Part shown: one piece after another, positions 39,004 to 51,204 of the stretch
Layout of the letters: each line of letters opens with the position of its first letter
Position numbering within the stretch: position 1 is the first letter of the stretch
Assembly: GCA_024516035.1 (NCBI GenBank)
Contig: CM044964.1
Coordinates: forward strand, 1,448,784-1,512,783
DNA: 64,000 bases
DNA from: Bactericera cockerelli
Taxonomy: Eukaryota > Arthropoda > Insecta > Hemiptera > Triozidae
Direction: 5' to 3'
Made by a program: the position numbers and the translations under genes
Notes under the pieces: model-generated
Seen by the model: the letters and a program-made list of their open reading frames with translations, nothing else
What the model was told of the DNA's origin: nothing
Databases searched by the model: none

Positions 39004-39630
39004 ATGGAAAATATCAGCTTTAAATTTCTAATATTAATCTTATGTATTATATTACATTCCCTACTATTAGGGACAATATTGGTGAAATTGTTTCTAGGGC
39101 TTTCATGGGTTAATCACCATCTAACATTTTCCCTTCCAAGTAGATTCATTATCAGCTCAATGTCTGTTATTAGATTCGCTATTTTGCTTCTCTTCTTTTG
39201 GTTATTCTTTTTTTGGCCAATTTGCAAAAATGTAATGTTTGAAAGAGCCGGGAGAGCGGATAGCGTGTGTGACAGGAGAGATGAGAGCAAAAGCAGACCT
39301 AATGTAAAGAATCATTAATAGGTTAACATAATCATTCCAAGGGAGTGGAGTAAATCGTAGAGTGAGTTTTGGATGGATGAATTAGAAAATAATGAGTATG
39401 ACACATTGAGTGAAATAAAAGAATCAGAATGAAAAGAGGGGTATACCAGAAAATTGTGAGACCAGACGTACAGTGTTGATACATCAAAGAGCACGGTAAC
39501 AATCCGACCCGCCCAGTCAAAAAGTAAAAAGAACCTCTGTTATACGTCACAGCACAGAATGCCGATTTCATGCCTCTGTACCTGAATAACTGCGAAAGCT
39601 AGATAACATGGATTCTTTTACTGTACGTAC
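39004..39630. other. Region without a supported gene
   Basis: A 104-codon plus frame (39,004-39,318) is hydrophobic at its start, but it shows no recognisable family and is probably fortuitous. Confidence 0.35.
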
Positions 39631-39633
39631 AGG

Positions 39634-40320
39634 AGGGGTTAATATCTGCTCAGTGATCAATTCCTGTTATTAGAAATTCCTTATTAGATTCCTACAGTAT
39701 TATCACTCCAAGTTATCTTCATTTTATTACTTTATCATATCATCATTCAACTCCTGTGTTCATAGGGTCTTTCAGAAGTTAATATCTGCTCAGTGATCAA
39801 TTCCTGTTATTAGATTTCCTTTCCTCTTATTAGGTTCTAAGAGTAATGTCACTTCAAGTTACCTTCATTTTCTTATCTTATCATCATTCAACTCCTGTGT
39901 TCCCAGGAATCCTTTAGGGTCTTTCAGGGGTTAATATCTGCTTAGTGATCAATTCTTCTTATCAGATTTCTTTCCCTCTCATTAGCTTCTTAGAACAATG
40001 TCACTTCAAGTTACCTTCATTTAACTACTTTATCATCATTCAACTTTTGTGTACCCAGGAGTCACCTAGGATCTTTCAGGGGTTAAAATCTGCTCAGTGA
40101 TCTTCTTATTAGATTTCCTTCCCTCTTATTAGGTTCTTAGAGTAAAGTCACTTCAAGTAACCTTCATTTTCTTATCTTATCATCATTCAACTCCTGTGTT
40201 CCCAGGAGTCCCCTAGGGTCTTTCAGGGGTTAATATCTGCTCAGTGATCAATTCCTGTTATTAGATTTTCTTTCCTCGTATTAGGTTCCCAGAGTAATGT
40301 CACTCCAAGTTACCTTCTCA
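39634..40320 (+). repeat. Satellite of about 150-bp units, 4.6 copies
   Basis: ttaatatctgctcagtgatc starts units at 39,639, 39,779, 39,931, 40,083 and 40,230 (spacing 140, 152, 152, 147). Each has gtcacttcaagttaccttca, ttatcatcattcaactcctg, tgttcccaggagtc and gtctttcaggggttaa. Divergence between units is about 10%. Confidence 0.9.
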
Positions 40321-40435
40321 TGGTGGAAAACAAAATATTACCCTGACCTTTTATCCCCTCCGGTAAGTTTCTGTTGTCTGCGCTTTTACGGGAAGAAAGT
40401 AGGTTAGTGTGATTTTTATTATTTTTAGTACAATT

Positions 40436-40500
40436 AGACCTGGATATAAGAGAAACCTGGATATAAGAGGAACCTGGATATAAGAGAAACCTGGATATAT
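40436..40500 (+). repeat. 17-bp tandem repeat, block 1
   Basis: About four units of acctggatataagagaa. Confidence 0.85.
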
Positions 40501-40719
40501 TCATTTTCCTTCTTTCAGGTAGGTACAAGTTTACAATTACTAGTCGTTTTAGTTTTAGTTATATTTTATATTATATTATATTTTATTTAATTTTAGTTTT
40601 TTTAATTTTATCATTTAAACTTAATAATTATATATTTTTACTTTTTACTTTATTGTTGACTTTTGTACCACATGTCCATGTAACATTTTGTACAATAAAT
40701 AAATAATTGAATATAGGAG

Positions 40720-40905
40720 AAGCTTTGATATAAGAGCTGGATATGAGAGCTGGATATGAGAGAAACCTGGATATAACAGAAACCTGGATATAAGAGGAAC
40801 CTGGATATATGAGAAGCCTGGATATATGAGAAACCTCGATATAACAGAAACCTGGATATAACAGAAACCTGGATAAAAGAAAAAACCTGGATATTAGACA
40901 AAAAA
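40720..40905 (+). repeat. 17-bp tandem repeat, block 2
   Basis: About ten degenerate units of acctggatataagagaa (variants ataacagaa, atatgagaag, gagctggatatgag). About 220 bp of AT-rich DNA separates it from block 1. A minus-strand frame of repeated SYIQ/FLLYPG-like peptides is a product of this repeat. Confidence 0.85.
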
Positions 40906-41420
40906 TTCCAGGTGAAACTGACTCTCTCTAAGGGACTAAAACCATCTGCATACTTGAATCACACCACATCCATCCTTAATAAACTTGGAAGAGCAAAATA
41001 GGGCAAAATTTATCCTCGTCGATAGGGCAGGTATCTCAGCTTCTCCTTTCAGTAAAGAATGTGGGGGAGGAGGTCATAATTAATATTAAGTTGAAAATTA
41101 TCTTCAACATCTAGGCACAAGTTTATAACGCATGCGAAAGTGCATGGGCGTTGTACTCACTCTGGCCCCGTGTAGGCTGGGCGGAGGCGGAAGCAGTGGA
41201 AGAAAAATGTTGAGGAGGAGAGAGGACGGGTTATGAGAAGGTAAATAGGAAGCGGGAGAATATCAGAGGGGGGAGGCGTCACAGGAAGAAAGAAGGAGGC
41301 ACAGAAATATGAGAGGGGGGTACTCGGAGCAATTTAGTCTTGAAAAGTTTGAATATAATATTCATTGCTTCACCGAGCGTGTGTTTGACACTTTATGAGT
41401 CACGTGACTTTTCACGCTTT
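40906..41420. other. Gene-free spacer
   Basis: The second half is G-rich (agaggggggaggcg-like near 41,267). No gene is supported. Confidence 0.4.
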
Positions 41421-41424
41421 CCCA

Positions 41425-41960
41425 CACTGTTAAACTTTCTAACTCTCTCTCTCTCTCCCCACACACTCTCTCTCTCTCTCTCTCTCTCCTTCTTCTCTCT
41501 CTCTTTCTCTCATCTCTCTTCTCTCTCTGCCCACACACATACTCTCTCTCTCTTTCTCTCACTCCTCCTCTCTCTGCCCACACACACACTCTCTCTCTCT
41601 CTTCCTCTCTCTCTCTCACTCTCTCTCTCTCCCCACACACTCTCTCTCTATATACACCCCTCTCCCCCCACTTTCTATCTCTCTCTCCTAAGAGGGGGCT
41701 CTCTTCTCTCTCTCCAACTCCTGATTCTCTATCACACTCTTCTCGCTTTCCCTCCTCCCCTCCCACTTTCTATCTCTCTCTCCTGAGAGTGATGCTCTTT
41801 CTCTCTAACTCCTGATTCTCTATCACACTCTTCCCTCTACCACTCCCTTCTATTTCCTACTACCTCTACCCCCACTCTCTTCTTACTCTCCTGAGAGTGA
41901 TGCTCTTTCTCTCTCCAACTCCTGATTTTCTATCAAACTCTTCTCTTTCTCCCTCTCCCC
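41425..41960 (+). repeat. Pyrimidine tract with recurring cacacactctctc blocks
   Basis: CT runs are broken by ccacacac and by a longer unit carrying actttctatctctctctcct, aactcctgattctctatca and actctt, repeated about four times between 41,670 and 41,945. Confidence 0.85.
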
Positions 41961-42129
41961 ACTACCACCCCCCATTCTATCCCCACTTCCTCTTTCCAAT
42001 AACTCTCCCCATGATATCTCCCATTCCTCCAATTCTCTCTACCTCTGCCTCTCACACACTGTATTCACATCTAATTCTTTTTCAAAAATCACAAGTAAAA
42101 ATTGCAACACTTATAATGAGAAAAGTTTC

Positions 42130-42960
42130 TCTCGATTTTTTTTATCTCTCTCTCTCTCTTTATCTCTCTCTCTCTCTCTCTCTCTCGTTCTATATCTTTC
42201 TCACTCTCTCTTTACATCTTTTTCTTCTTTCACACTAACTTTATAAACAAACTATATTTCATTTTCAATCTCACTCTTCCTCTTTCAGTTGTCATCTATT
42301 CATTCCTCTTTTCTCTCTCCCTCTCTCTCTTCCTGTCTCTCTCTATATCGCTTAAATTTCGGTCTCTTTATATTTTTTTATTTTTTTGTACACCTCTTTT
42401 TGTGTTTCTGAAACTCTTTTACTCTCTCAGATATGTCTCTTTCCTTTTGATATTCTTCATACCTCTATTTCTCTCCTATGTTCGCCTTTCTTCTATTTCT
42501 TGGAACTTCCGATGTTTTTTGAAGAAAAAAAATAATTTAGAAAAAAAAAAAATAGACCACCATTTTGCTTTTTATTACACTATCAACAACAATTTTCCCC
42601 TCACTTTCTTTGTATCTCTCTCCCTCTCGCTAGCTCCTACTTTCTTCCCCTCCTTCTCTATCTCTAGTTCCTCCTTCTCTCTCTTTCTCACTTAACCTCT
42701 TTTTTCTCAATTACCTGTGTCACACCCCGTATCATTTTTCTCACTCAAACTTCAAAATAGAGGTGTCAAAATAATAATGGCGTACAGGACATGTTGACAA
42801 TGCAGAACATGCCATTCACTCTATTATAAATGACTCTCTCCTTCCCTATCCCTTTCTCTCTCTCTCTCTACTTTCCTATCTCTCTCTCCCTGCCTAACCC
42901 TTTATCTCCTTCTCCTATCCCTCTCTCTCTCTCTCCCCATCCTTCTCTCTCTCCATAACC
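42130..42960 (+). repeat. Patchy CT-rich region
   Basis: CT tracts at about 42,143-42,190, 42,310-42,345, 42,600-42,695 and 42,835-42,955, separated by AT-rich DNA. No gene. Confidence 0.75.
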
Positions 42961-42961
42961 A

Positions 42962-43147
42962 TCTTGGGTGGAAGAGATTGCCATAGCAATAACCCCGCCC
43001 TTTAGTTAGGACTTATGTTTTTGTTTTATATTTTCTATTCTTTTTCATTTTCATTGTATATATTGTTTCCATTTTTTCATTGTTAAATTATTATTTCTAT
43101 GTACATAATGTCCATTTATACCTAATAAAGCGTTGTATAATGATAAT
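42962..43147 (+). repeat. Family J repeat in plus orientation
   Basis: tcttgggtggaagagattgc, aataaccccgccctttagtt, aggacttatg, an AT-rich tail, then a terminal taataaagcgttgtataatg. In this orientation the end carries an AATAAA-type signal, which suggests that J is a transcribed retroposon reading in this direction. Confidence 0.7.
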
Positions 43148-43165
43148 AATATCCCTCTCTCTCTC

Positions 43166-43234
<69 letters not shown>

Positions 43235-43320
43235 CCTATCCTTCTCTCTATCTCTTTCTCACCCTATCGCTCTCTCTGTTCCTCTCTTTCTCTTCCCCTT
43301 ACTTTCCTAGGTTCTCGGTC
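43148..43320 (+). repeat. CT microsatellite tract
   Basis: Nearly pure (CT)n with CC interruptions. Confidence 0.9.
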
Positions 43321-43639
43321 AACACGAGCCCACCGTAGGGTATGCCTTACAAACAACTGCAACCAACTTTTTTGTCGTCTCTGGTATTTGACCGGGACAT
43401 TCGGCAAGGCAATTCTCCTGTAATTCCTCTTTATATTACTCTTCTTTCCATCACGTTCCCTCCCAATTTTGTTTTTTTTTTTATTATATCCTTTTTTTTT
43501 CTTTTCTCCCCCTTTCTTCTACTCTGAATATTCCTATTCCTCTTTTTTATCGTCCCCTCCCTCAATCCTGTGCTTACTTCTATATCTTTTTCTATTACTT
43601 TCCCCATTTTAATTTTTTTAATTTATTTTTCTATCTCAA

Positions 43640-43885
43640 ATTTCTCTCTTAATATTTACTTATTTATCTCCTTCTCTCTATTTCTCTCTTTCCTTTCGTC
43701 CCTCTTTACCTCTCTCTCTCTCTCTCCTCTCTCTTCCCTCTCTCCTCTGTCTCCCTTTCTCTCCTCTCTATCTCTATCCTCTCTATCCTCTCTCTCCTTC
43801 TCTCTCCTTCTCTCTCCTTCTCTCTCCTTCTCTCTCCCTCTCTCTCTTTTTCTCTTCTCTATCTCTATCCTCTCTCTCTCCCTCG
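43640..43885 (+). repeat. CT-rich tract
   Basis: Includes five tandem ctctctcctt-type units at about 43,792-43,840. Confidence 0.85.
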
Positions 43886-43940
43886 CTAAAGGGCGGGGTT
43901 ATTGCCTATGGCAATCTCTTCCACCCAACCCAAAGCTTTT
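43886..43940 (-). repeat. Family J 5' fragment
   Basis: ctaaagggcggggttattgc, ctatggcaatctcttccacc and caaccc. The AT-rich part is replaced by the CT tract. Confidence 0.65.
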
Positions 43941-44404
43941 CATCAAATTTCCAAAACTTTCGATATTCATGTTCGATATCCATTCATGGATACACCGTCC
44001 GTGTTCTTCGCATGAGAACGCGGACGCTTCATGGAGTAAAAAAAGACTGTAATAGAGAAAACTTAAATAAAGGCAAAATAGTTTGCGAAATTAATATATC
44101 ATAAAATATACATCCATGGAATTTTGAAGTAATTCAAGAAGAAAAGAAAATGAAATCGGAGCAAAAAAAAATATTTTTTTTTTTAACAAAAAGGAACACA
44201 ATACGCCACAGCACAAGTGTGTGGTATGTCAATTGATTGTAGAGGGCTTTTTTGCATTAATTGACAAAACCGGTGATCAAAGAGCAAAAATAATCCTGAA
44301 AAAAGGGTACAGCGCAGCACTGCTGCTAGTATCTTAGAAGCCTTGCCTGAAGGATAAGTTAGACGACATTTCAAGTAGTTCTAAAGTTATGCGACCTATG
44401 ATTT
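43941..44404. other. Gene-free spacer
   Basis: A 12-nt T run lies near 44,172-44,184. No gene is supported. Confidence 0.4.
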
Positions 44405-44540
44405 ACGTATGACCTCAGTAGCTTCATCGATAAGGCGATGAAACCTGGAGGTCGGTGGTTAAAGTCCCGGTTTCAACGAAGATTTGGTAAATCGAGTTTG
44501 AGTAGTTGTGATATCACGAAAGTGATTAACACAAATTCGA
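44405..44540 (+). mobile_element. SINE family A, plus orientation
   Basis: tgacctcagtagcttcatcg, a deleted anticodon arm, cctggaggtcggtggttaaa (B box damaged to GGTTAAAGTCC), then gagtttgagtagttgtgata and cacgaaagtgattaacacaa. Confidence 0.75.
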
Positions 44541-45064
44541 TAACTTTTTAACTTTATGTACCTATTTGGTGTGTGTGTGTTTTTTCTTTATCTTCAGCAT
44601 AAGTTACACATAAATCATTATTATGACTAAAACAGGAGAATATTTATTCAGGCGGTCTTCTTATTTTTAATATTCAAGAATTTTTTTTTTTAATTTTTGT
44701 TTTTTATTGTAACAAAAAAATTGTGAACAAGTAGAAAATACCTATATGGTTGATCTTATCAAAACCAAATTAACCAAATGCTACAAAATAACCCATAGAG
44801 TATTTCAGGATTAATGCTAAAATAATGTATCAAAAGTTTGTGTTGTGTACAGAAAATTGTGTGTCATTTTCATGTCCAAAAACCCGAATTTTTTTTTCGG
44901 TATATAACAAAAAAGTTTTCAGTAAAAAACAAATCGGGTTTAAAATTATGACATGTATAGTCACTGTCCCACTCTATGTATATTTAAACTATACATATTT
45001 CAATAGGTTTTCATCAACCTTTTTTCTGTGTTTACTCAGTTCATTTTTTTAATAATAAAATTGT
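44541..45064. other. Gene-free AT-rich spacer
   Basis: Contains a (GT)n stretch at about 44,570. The 75-codon frame at 44,825-45,052 is Phe/Cys/Lys-rich and unconvincing. Confidence 0.4.
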
Positions 45065-45185
45065 GTTTATAACTCCACAACTACTAGGGTATATTTACGC
45101 TGAAACCGGGACTTGAACCACCGACCTCCAGGTTACAAGAGCGCCCGCCGTTTTATCGATCAAGCTACTGACGTCTGTTATTCTA
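45065..45185 (-). mobile_element. SINE family A head with short body
   Basis: Minus strand: GTCAGTAGCTTGATCGATAA, CTTGTAACCTGGAGGTCGG, B box GGTTCAAGTCCCGG; the body is shortened after TTTCAGCG. Confidence 0.7.
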
Positions 45186-45289
45186 TTGGCTAACATTACC
45201 TCAGTGGTTAGTGTCCATCAGGTGGTTTGCAGATTCGAAAGGCACCTAGAATTTTTTTTTTTTTTTTACAGGTGTCGCATACATTTAAA

Positions 45290-45487
45290 ATAATAATAAT
45301 ATCGCCTTATTTCTACTGCCTGATTAGGACTATTAAGTCCCATTATTTCAGCAGTAAGCCCAAGACGTATATGGTAAAAATACCAAATGGGAGGATAACT
45401 TGTCATGTCCCGGCTGGGTTTCGAACCCGCGACTTCTGGAATCTCTGGATTCACAGGTGGCACTATACTACTGAGCTACCGGGACAT
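45290..45487 (-). mobile_element. SINE family H, tRNA-like head with perfect acceptor stem
   Basis: The minus strand starts ATGTCCCGGTAGCTCAGTAG, has an anticodon arm around CCTGTGAATCCAGAG, B box GGGTTCGAAACCC, and CCGGGACAT closing a 7-bp or longer acceptor stem. The body has GACAAGTTATCCTCCCATTT and GGCTTACTGCTGAAATAATG and ends GGCGATATTATTATT. Other copies are at 57.39 and 63.36 kb. The shared body shows it is a SINE and not a tRNA gene. Confidence 0.8.
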
Positions 45488-45900
45488 ATTATGTACTTTA
45501 GTTTTTCTTTTAAAAAAATCCTTGATTATATTATTAAATTATTATATATGATACGTTATTCTTCGATCTTCCATTTTGACCACATATAAGAATACGTTAT
45601 GGGCTTACTGCTCTAATAATTGGACTTTATTTTTCTTTTTTTATTTTGGCAGTGGACAAATATAAGTCCATACATCTACTTTCAACTATAATGGGACTTA
45701 TTAGTCCTACTGGGACAGGTAAAATAGGGCGGTTAGTTATTGTTGTTGTTTCTTTTCTTCTCTTTCGCTTTCCCTATCTTCCTCTCCTTATTTTCCTTCT
45801 ATTTTTCTAAGTGTACTGAAAAGGTATATCTAGCGAAAGAGGAAAGGTAAGTTGGATTCCAATTGACGAGAAAAAAAAATCCTTAAGTAATTGTGAAAAA
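45488..45900. other. Gene-free spacer
   Basis: Nothing supported. A gggacttattagtcctactg dyad near 45,690 recalls family H body sequence. Confidence 0.35.
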
Positions 45901-46145
45901 AGATAGGGAGAGAGGGAGAGAGAGAGACAGGGAGAGAGAGAGAGAGAGAAGAAAGAGAGAGAGAAGAAAGAGAGAGGGAGGGAAAGAGAGGGAGAATATA
46001 GAGGGATTCAGATTTTAATAAAAAATAATGATTATCACCCAACTTGAAAAAATATATAAAGTGAGTCAGGGAGAAAGAGAGAGAAAGAAATAAGGAAAGA
46101 GAGAGATAGAGGGAGAGAAAAAAAATGGTTTCACAAGAAAAGATT
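45901..46145 (-). repeat. Purine-rich GA tract
   Basis: Two GA-rich blocks (45,903-46,005 and 46,068-46,122), each followed by a taaaaaat...tcacccaact segment (about 46,020 and 46,185), so this may be a tandem duplication of about 165 bp. Confidence 0.65.
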
Positions 46146-46534
46146 TGAGAGTAATAGAAAGTTTGATTTAGATTTTTTTAAAAAATACCGTCACCACCCA
46201 ACTTTGACACAGAAATAAAAGTCATCTGGAGGGAAAGAGAAAGTGTTAGAAAGAAGGGGACAGCTGTACAACTTGTTAGACAAGCCACAAAATAAAACCT
46301 CCAAGTTAATGACTAGGAAAGGAGAAAACCATCTGCCACCTGTAACGCTCGAAAGTCGTTAAAACATTTTGAGGCTGAAACTCGTGATTCTACACAGTTG
46401 AAACAGCTTCCCCCCCCCCTCTCTGACCATGGAGAAGAGTAAGAATAATAAGAATTCAGTTTTGGGGGTGCCTCACATCCACACCCACGAGAGGAGACAC
46501 CCAGGGAAATAATAATGATAATTCTAGGCGAGTT

Positions 46535-47010
46535 CCCTTCTTTCCCTTTCTTTCTTTCTTTCTCTCTCTCTCTGTCCCTCTCTCTCTCCCTCTTTCTCTC
46601 TCTCTCTCTCTTTCTCTCTCTTTCTGTCTCACACACACAAATTCTCCCTATATTTTGTCTTTTTTTTCACTTTTGCCCATGAAATTACCTTCTAATCTCT
46701 TTCACTCTATTGTCCTTTCTCTCCCCACTTCCCTTTCTCCTCTTTCTCCCTCTCTTTTTCTTTCTCCCTCTATCTCATTCTCTCTCTCTCTTTCTCTCTC
46801 TCACACACACAAATTCTCCCTATATTTTGTCTTTTTTCACTTTTTCTCTCTGTATCTTTTTTTCTACTGTTCTTCCCTCTACCCATGAAATTACCTTCTA
46901 ATCTCTTTTACTCTATTGTCCTTTCTCTCCCCACTTCCCTTTCTCTCTCTCTCCCTTTTTCTTTCTGTCTCATTCTCTTTCTCTCTCTCGCTGTTTCTCT
47001 CTCTCTACGC
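46535..47010 (+). repeat. CT tract containing a duplicated unit
   Basis: acacacacaaattctcccta and tattttgtctttttt occur at about 46,629 and 46,803. cccatgaaattaccttctaa with tctctttcactctattgtcc occurs at about 46,676 and 46,882. The copies differ in the length of CT sequence between the two blocks. Confidence 0.8.
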
Positions 47011-47027
47011 ATTGTTCAACTAATTAT

Positions 47028-47080
47028 GTTGGGTGGAAGAAATCACCACAGACAATAACACCGCCCTTTAGGTAAGACAT
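47028..47080 (+). repeat. Family J fragment
   Basis: ttgggtggaagaaatcacca, cagacaataacaccgccctt and taggtaagaca. The tail is not recognisable. Confidence 0.6.
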
Positions 47081-47219
47081 TAGCTTTCTTTTATCATTTA
47101 GAATGGCATGTATAAATATTCGACAAAAAACCTTTTGCAAACTTCATTAGGGATAGGCGAACCCAAGTTTACCTTAATTTGAAGTATGAAGAGAGAAAAA
47201 AGTTGACTTAATTACCCTA

Positions 47220-47295
47220 AAGTCAAAGAGAGGAGAAAAGAAGAAGTAGAGTGAAATATGGTAAAAGAACAGGTAGGTAAAAGAGACATGTGTAA

Positions 47296-47350
<55 letters not shown>

Positions 47351-48240
47351 AAGAGAGAGGGGTTGAAACAGAAAGAGGGAGATGTATAAGAAAAAATGGG
47401 ATTAAAAAAAATGTAAAAATAGAGAAAGAGATAAATGGAAGAAAAAAAATTATAAAGAGAGGAAGAGATAAATGGAAAGAAAAAAGATGGAAAAAGAGAA
47501 GAAAAGATAAATAGAAAGAAAAAAGATGGAAAAAAGAGAGAATGAAATAAGGAGAAAGAAAAAAAGATGAAAAAAGAGAAAAAGAGAAAAAAAGTTTAAA
47601 ACGAGAGAAAGAGATAAATAAAAGAAAGGTTAAAAGAGAGAAAGAGATAAATAGAAAGAAAAAAAAATGGAAAAAAGAGAGAGAGATAAGCAAATACAAA
47701 CACAATACTTCTGATTTCTAATATGTATTAGAAAATCATCGGAAGTAATAGGGAAGAATGAAAAGAGAGAAGGAGATAAATAGAAAAAAATAAAGAGAGA
47801 AAAAGACAAAAAATAGAGATGTCTTATAAAATGGGAGGTAGAGAAAGATGAAGGTACATAGATCTTGGGAGGGAAGAGAAAAAAAGATAATTATAAAGTA
47901 GTTTCCAAATGTTTCTTCACGAAATATTTTTTACAAGATAGCAGATTAAATATTAATTCAGGACAGAAAATGCTGATATTTCTTACTATAAGTTAATTAA
48001 TAAAATAGAGGAGAATTAGAGAAAGAAAATATGAAAATAATTAGTGAGACAAAAGGCCGAGGAGATAAAAAGTTGTGGGAGCTAATAGAAAAAAGAAATA
48101 CATAAAGTAGTTGAGAAAGCTGATGTAAAGAATTAAGACTAGGAGACTGAATATGGTTCAGGAAAGAAAGAAAAACAAACAAGAAAAGGAGGGGAGAAGA
48201 AATAGAAATAAATTTAAAAGGAAAGAGAGAGATGGCATTA
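47220..48240 (-). repeat. Purine-rich domain with an embedded palindrome
   Basis: GA microsatellite at 47,298-47,358, then repeated gaaagagataaatagaaagaa-type units to 47,695. An acacaatacttctgatttct...atcggaagtaata palindrome is at 47,700-47,750, followed by more purine-rich DNA. Confidence 0.75.
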
Positions 48241-49350
48241 TTTTATGGAATAAACATTTAAAAGAAAATAATGCTCAAAGTTGTTCAGGAAACCGGAAGT
48301 TTATCGTAAAATAAAAAGGTCTAAGGTCCAAGGCAAATATTTTTGGCAGATAGAAAAATAAAAGTCATAAAATTAGAAATAACAGGGGGAACAAAAGATT
48401 TCCTTTAGAAGTTTTTTTTTTGGGCGGCGCGGGCTATGGAGTTCACAAAGATATTATTACACCCAATTAACTTTGATATAAACACATTATTGAATTTATT
48501 ATTGATAGTCTTATAGACATCACAGACTTGGCTAAAATTATATTAGTATTTATTCAATTATTTTATAGTACATAACATGGTTCTAAATTAATAATTAGAT
48601 ATAATTATGATAATCGGTGATATATTATTTGTAATTGATGTTAAAGTGCCAATACCCAGAAAAAAAAAGAAATGTCTTTGAATTAAAATCCAAACATTGA
48701 AGAACAGATTTTAAATTTTTTTTCACTTTGCATGGGAAAGGTTCGACATGAGACCACTTTATTCCAATTGTGCAAAATTGGCTTTCATGTTTTTCCTATC
48801 TCTGTAGTACCAATTTTTGTGTGATTTCCTCAATTAGAAGAAATATGAAAATGTTTTCGTCCAAGAAGAAATACACATGTGTTATACGAGAAGAAACCTA
48901 TGGTTCCGCTAAATTTGTGACTCAGTGTAGTTACCTAGTACCTATGTATTAGATAACTAGTACCCAAGTACATAATATAAATACATAACTTTCAGAGAAT
49001 TTATAAATTAGTCTTCTTTGTAATTATATCTCTTATCAAGAACTGAAGTTTAATGTTCAACGCTTTAAAACATCTGAAGATTTGAAATAAAAGTTTTGAA
49101 TGAAATAAAGACAAGCGGAAAACATCAAAAGAAGAATTAGGTATATTATTAAGAAAATAAAAGTTTCAGAAAAATAGGGAAAACAAAACGATGAGCAAAA
49201 GGGAAGATAAAAGAAAAACGTTAATACAAGAAAGAGAAAGCAATTTTTTTTTAGGATTAGTACAATATGATTTATATTATATGATTTAATAAAAAAAAAT
49301 TCCAATATAATAGGTAATAGTAAAAATAAAAATTGGAGCAATTTTTTTTT
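48241..49350. other. AT-rich region without supported genes
   Basis: About 1.1 kb. I recognise no gene, RNA or repeat, apart from a T run followed by gggcggcgcgggc near 48,420. Confidence 0.4.
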
Positions 49351-49351
49351 A

Positions 49352-49455
49352 TTACCCAAACTCGCTTTACCAAAACCACGCTGAAACCGGGAATTGAACT
49401 ACCGACCTCCAGTTTCCAAGTCCGCCGCTTATCGATCATGCTACTGAGGTCGGTT
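49352..49455 (-). mobile_element. SINE family A head
   Basis: The minus strand carries CCTCAGTAGCATGATCGATA, GGAAACTGGAGGTCGGTAG and a B box mutated to GTTCAATTCCCGG, then TTTGGTAAAGCGAGTTTGG. Confidence 0.7.
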
Positions 49456-49639
49456 GTTTTTTAATGACTTTCATATGTACCTTAAACAAAAATTCTTAAA
49501 AAAAAAATGTGACGGAGGGGTAAGGTATGAAAAGCTATAAAATATTTATGAGAGGAGGTTAAAAAGAAACGAAGGAATTAGAGAGAAAGTGAGAGCCGGA
49601 TTTCGTTATGATTAGAGAAAGTGATATACCGACGGAAAG

Positions 49640-50190
49640 CTAAAAAAACTGAGTAGTGATGCGTAGGAGGGAAGGAAAGAAAGCGAAAGAGTGAGAGGGA
49701 GAGAAGGGGCAGTAAAGAGAGAAAAGTAAAAGAGGGAATAAGAGTAAGTAAGGTAAGAAAGGAAAAGAAGAGAGAGAGAGAAGGAAAAGAGTAAGAAGGT
49801 AAGAAAGAAAGAAGAGAAGAGAAGAGAAGAAAGGAAAGAAGAGTAAGTAAGGTAAGAAAGGAAAAGAAGAGAGAGAGAGAGAAAGGGAAAGAAGAAAAGT
49901 AAGTAAGGTAAGAAAGGAAAAGAAGAAGAGAGAGAGAGAGAAAGGGAAGAAGAGTAAGAAGGTAAGAAAGGAAAGAAGAGAGAGAGAGAAAGGAAAGAAG
50001 AGAGAGAGAGAAAGGAAGAAGAGAAGAAGAGTAAGAAAGGAAGAAGAGAGAGAGAAGAAAAGGGAAGAAGGAAGCAAGTAGAGGAAGAAAGGAAAGAGAG
50101 AGAAAGAGAAGAGAGGGAGAGAAAAGGAAAAGGGAGAAAAGGAAGAGAAAGAAGAAGAAAGGAGAAGAGAAAGGAGGAAGGATACGTAGT
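49640..50190 (-). repeat. Purine-rich minisatellite-like domain
   Basis: Irregular tandem units built from gtaagaaaggaaaagaaga and gagagagagaaagg; taaggtaagaaaggaaaaga recurs several times (for example near 49,748, 49,848 and 49,902). A CT-rich block of opposite polarity starts at 50,255. Confidence 0.85.
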
Positions 50191-50254
50191 GTATTTTACA
50201 AGATGAAAAGTTTTCTACTAATTGACAGAAAGACACAGACATGTTTTACGTCTT

Positions 50255-50430
50255 CCTGTATTCTATCTCTCTCTTATGCTCACCTTCTATTCTCTCCTCT
50301 CTCTTCTTCTCCTTTTCTGTCTCGCTCTCTTTTCCTTATCTCTAACCCTCCGTTTTTTCCTATATCTACCGCATCTATAACCTCGTTTATTATCACTCCA
50401 TCGATCTATATCTCTGTCTCATCTCATTTT
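50255..50430 (+). repeat. CT-rich block
   Basis: Pyrimidine-rich continuation of opposite strand polarity to the preceding GA domain. Confidence 0.6.
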
Positions 50431-50929
50431 CCCTTCTTCTTGTTTCCATTCTTTTTACATTTCAAAATAACTTTCTCTTATTTTACTTCCGTTAATTTCT
50501 TATTAGAATCTGAAGCATTTCTGTCTTTTTACAAATCGCGTCACAAACAATATACAATGTACAGCTATGTATACAACTATACATGTACCTAAAATATTGA
50601 ACCTACCCCAGCAAAGTTGAAGCGCCTAAAAGGAAAAAAAATATTGCTGACTTAAATCATAAACCACACTTCACTCGTTCAAATAAATACCTTATGTTTT
50701 GAACACATTTTTTCAAAATTCCCCATCAAATACTCGAGAAAGTAAATGCACACACAATCAAGCACACCCGACGCTCCATTTGTTTTTCTCCTATCCTGAA
50801 CATTTCCTATTGAAAATTTTATTTATTAAAAAATGCCATCTCTAAATTCCTCGAAAATAACAGGGCCAGAGGTTCAATTTGGCACCAGGAATTTTCCATG
50901 GAATTAATTCAAATCCAGAGCTTGATTAA
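50431..50929. other. Gene-free spacer
   Basis: No supported feature. Confidence 0.4.
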
Positions 50930-51145
50930 ATAATAATAATAATAACACCCTTTAGTAGAAGGTAACCACCAAGCGAGGTTACCATTCAAATCATTTTCTA
51001 CCACCTAACCCTCAGTCTTATTATCATGTGGTCTCTAACTCAAATTAATGAGGAAAAAATCATGCACGGGTGGGATTTGAACGGATCCCTACGCTACCTG
51101 GATTACCAGACTAGCGCGTTAACCACTTGACTACCAATGCACTTG
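50930..51145 (-). mobile_element. SINE family B, full length
   Basis: The minus strand begins near GCATTGGTAGTCAAGTGGTT, then AGTCTGGTAATCCAGGTAGC, a B-box region damaged to GTTCAAATCCCACC, and the body ending ACTAAAGGGTGTTATTATTA. Confidence 0.8.
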
Positions 51146-51204
51146 ATACTGATGGAAAATATTTAAAAATGACTATTTAGAAGTCCTATGCCCGACAGCA
51201 GTGT

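Noticed and set aside
40650..40901. Minus-strand frame of repeated SYIQ and FLLYPG-like peptides
   Set aside because: Translation of a 17-bp tandem repeat.
45420..45487. A tRNA gene with a perfect acceptor stem
   Set aside because: The same head plus about 120 bp of identical body occurs at 57.4 and 63.4 kb, so it is a SINE head. The anticodon arm is also not well formed.
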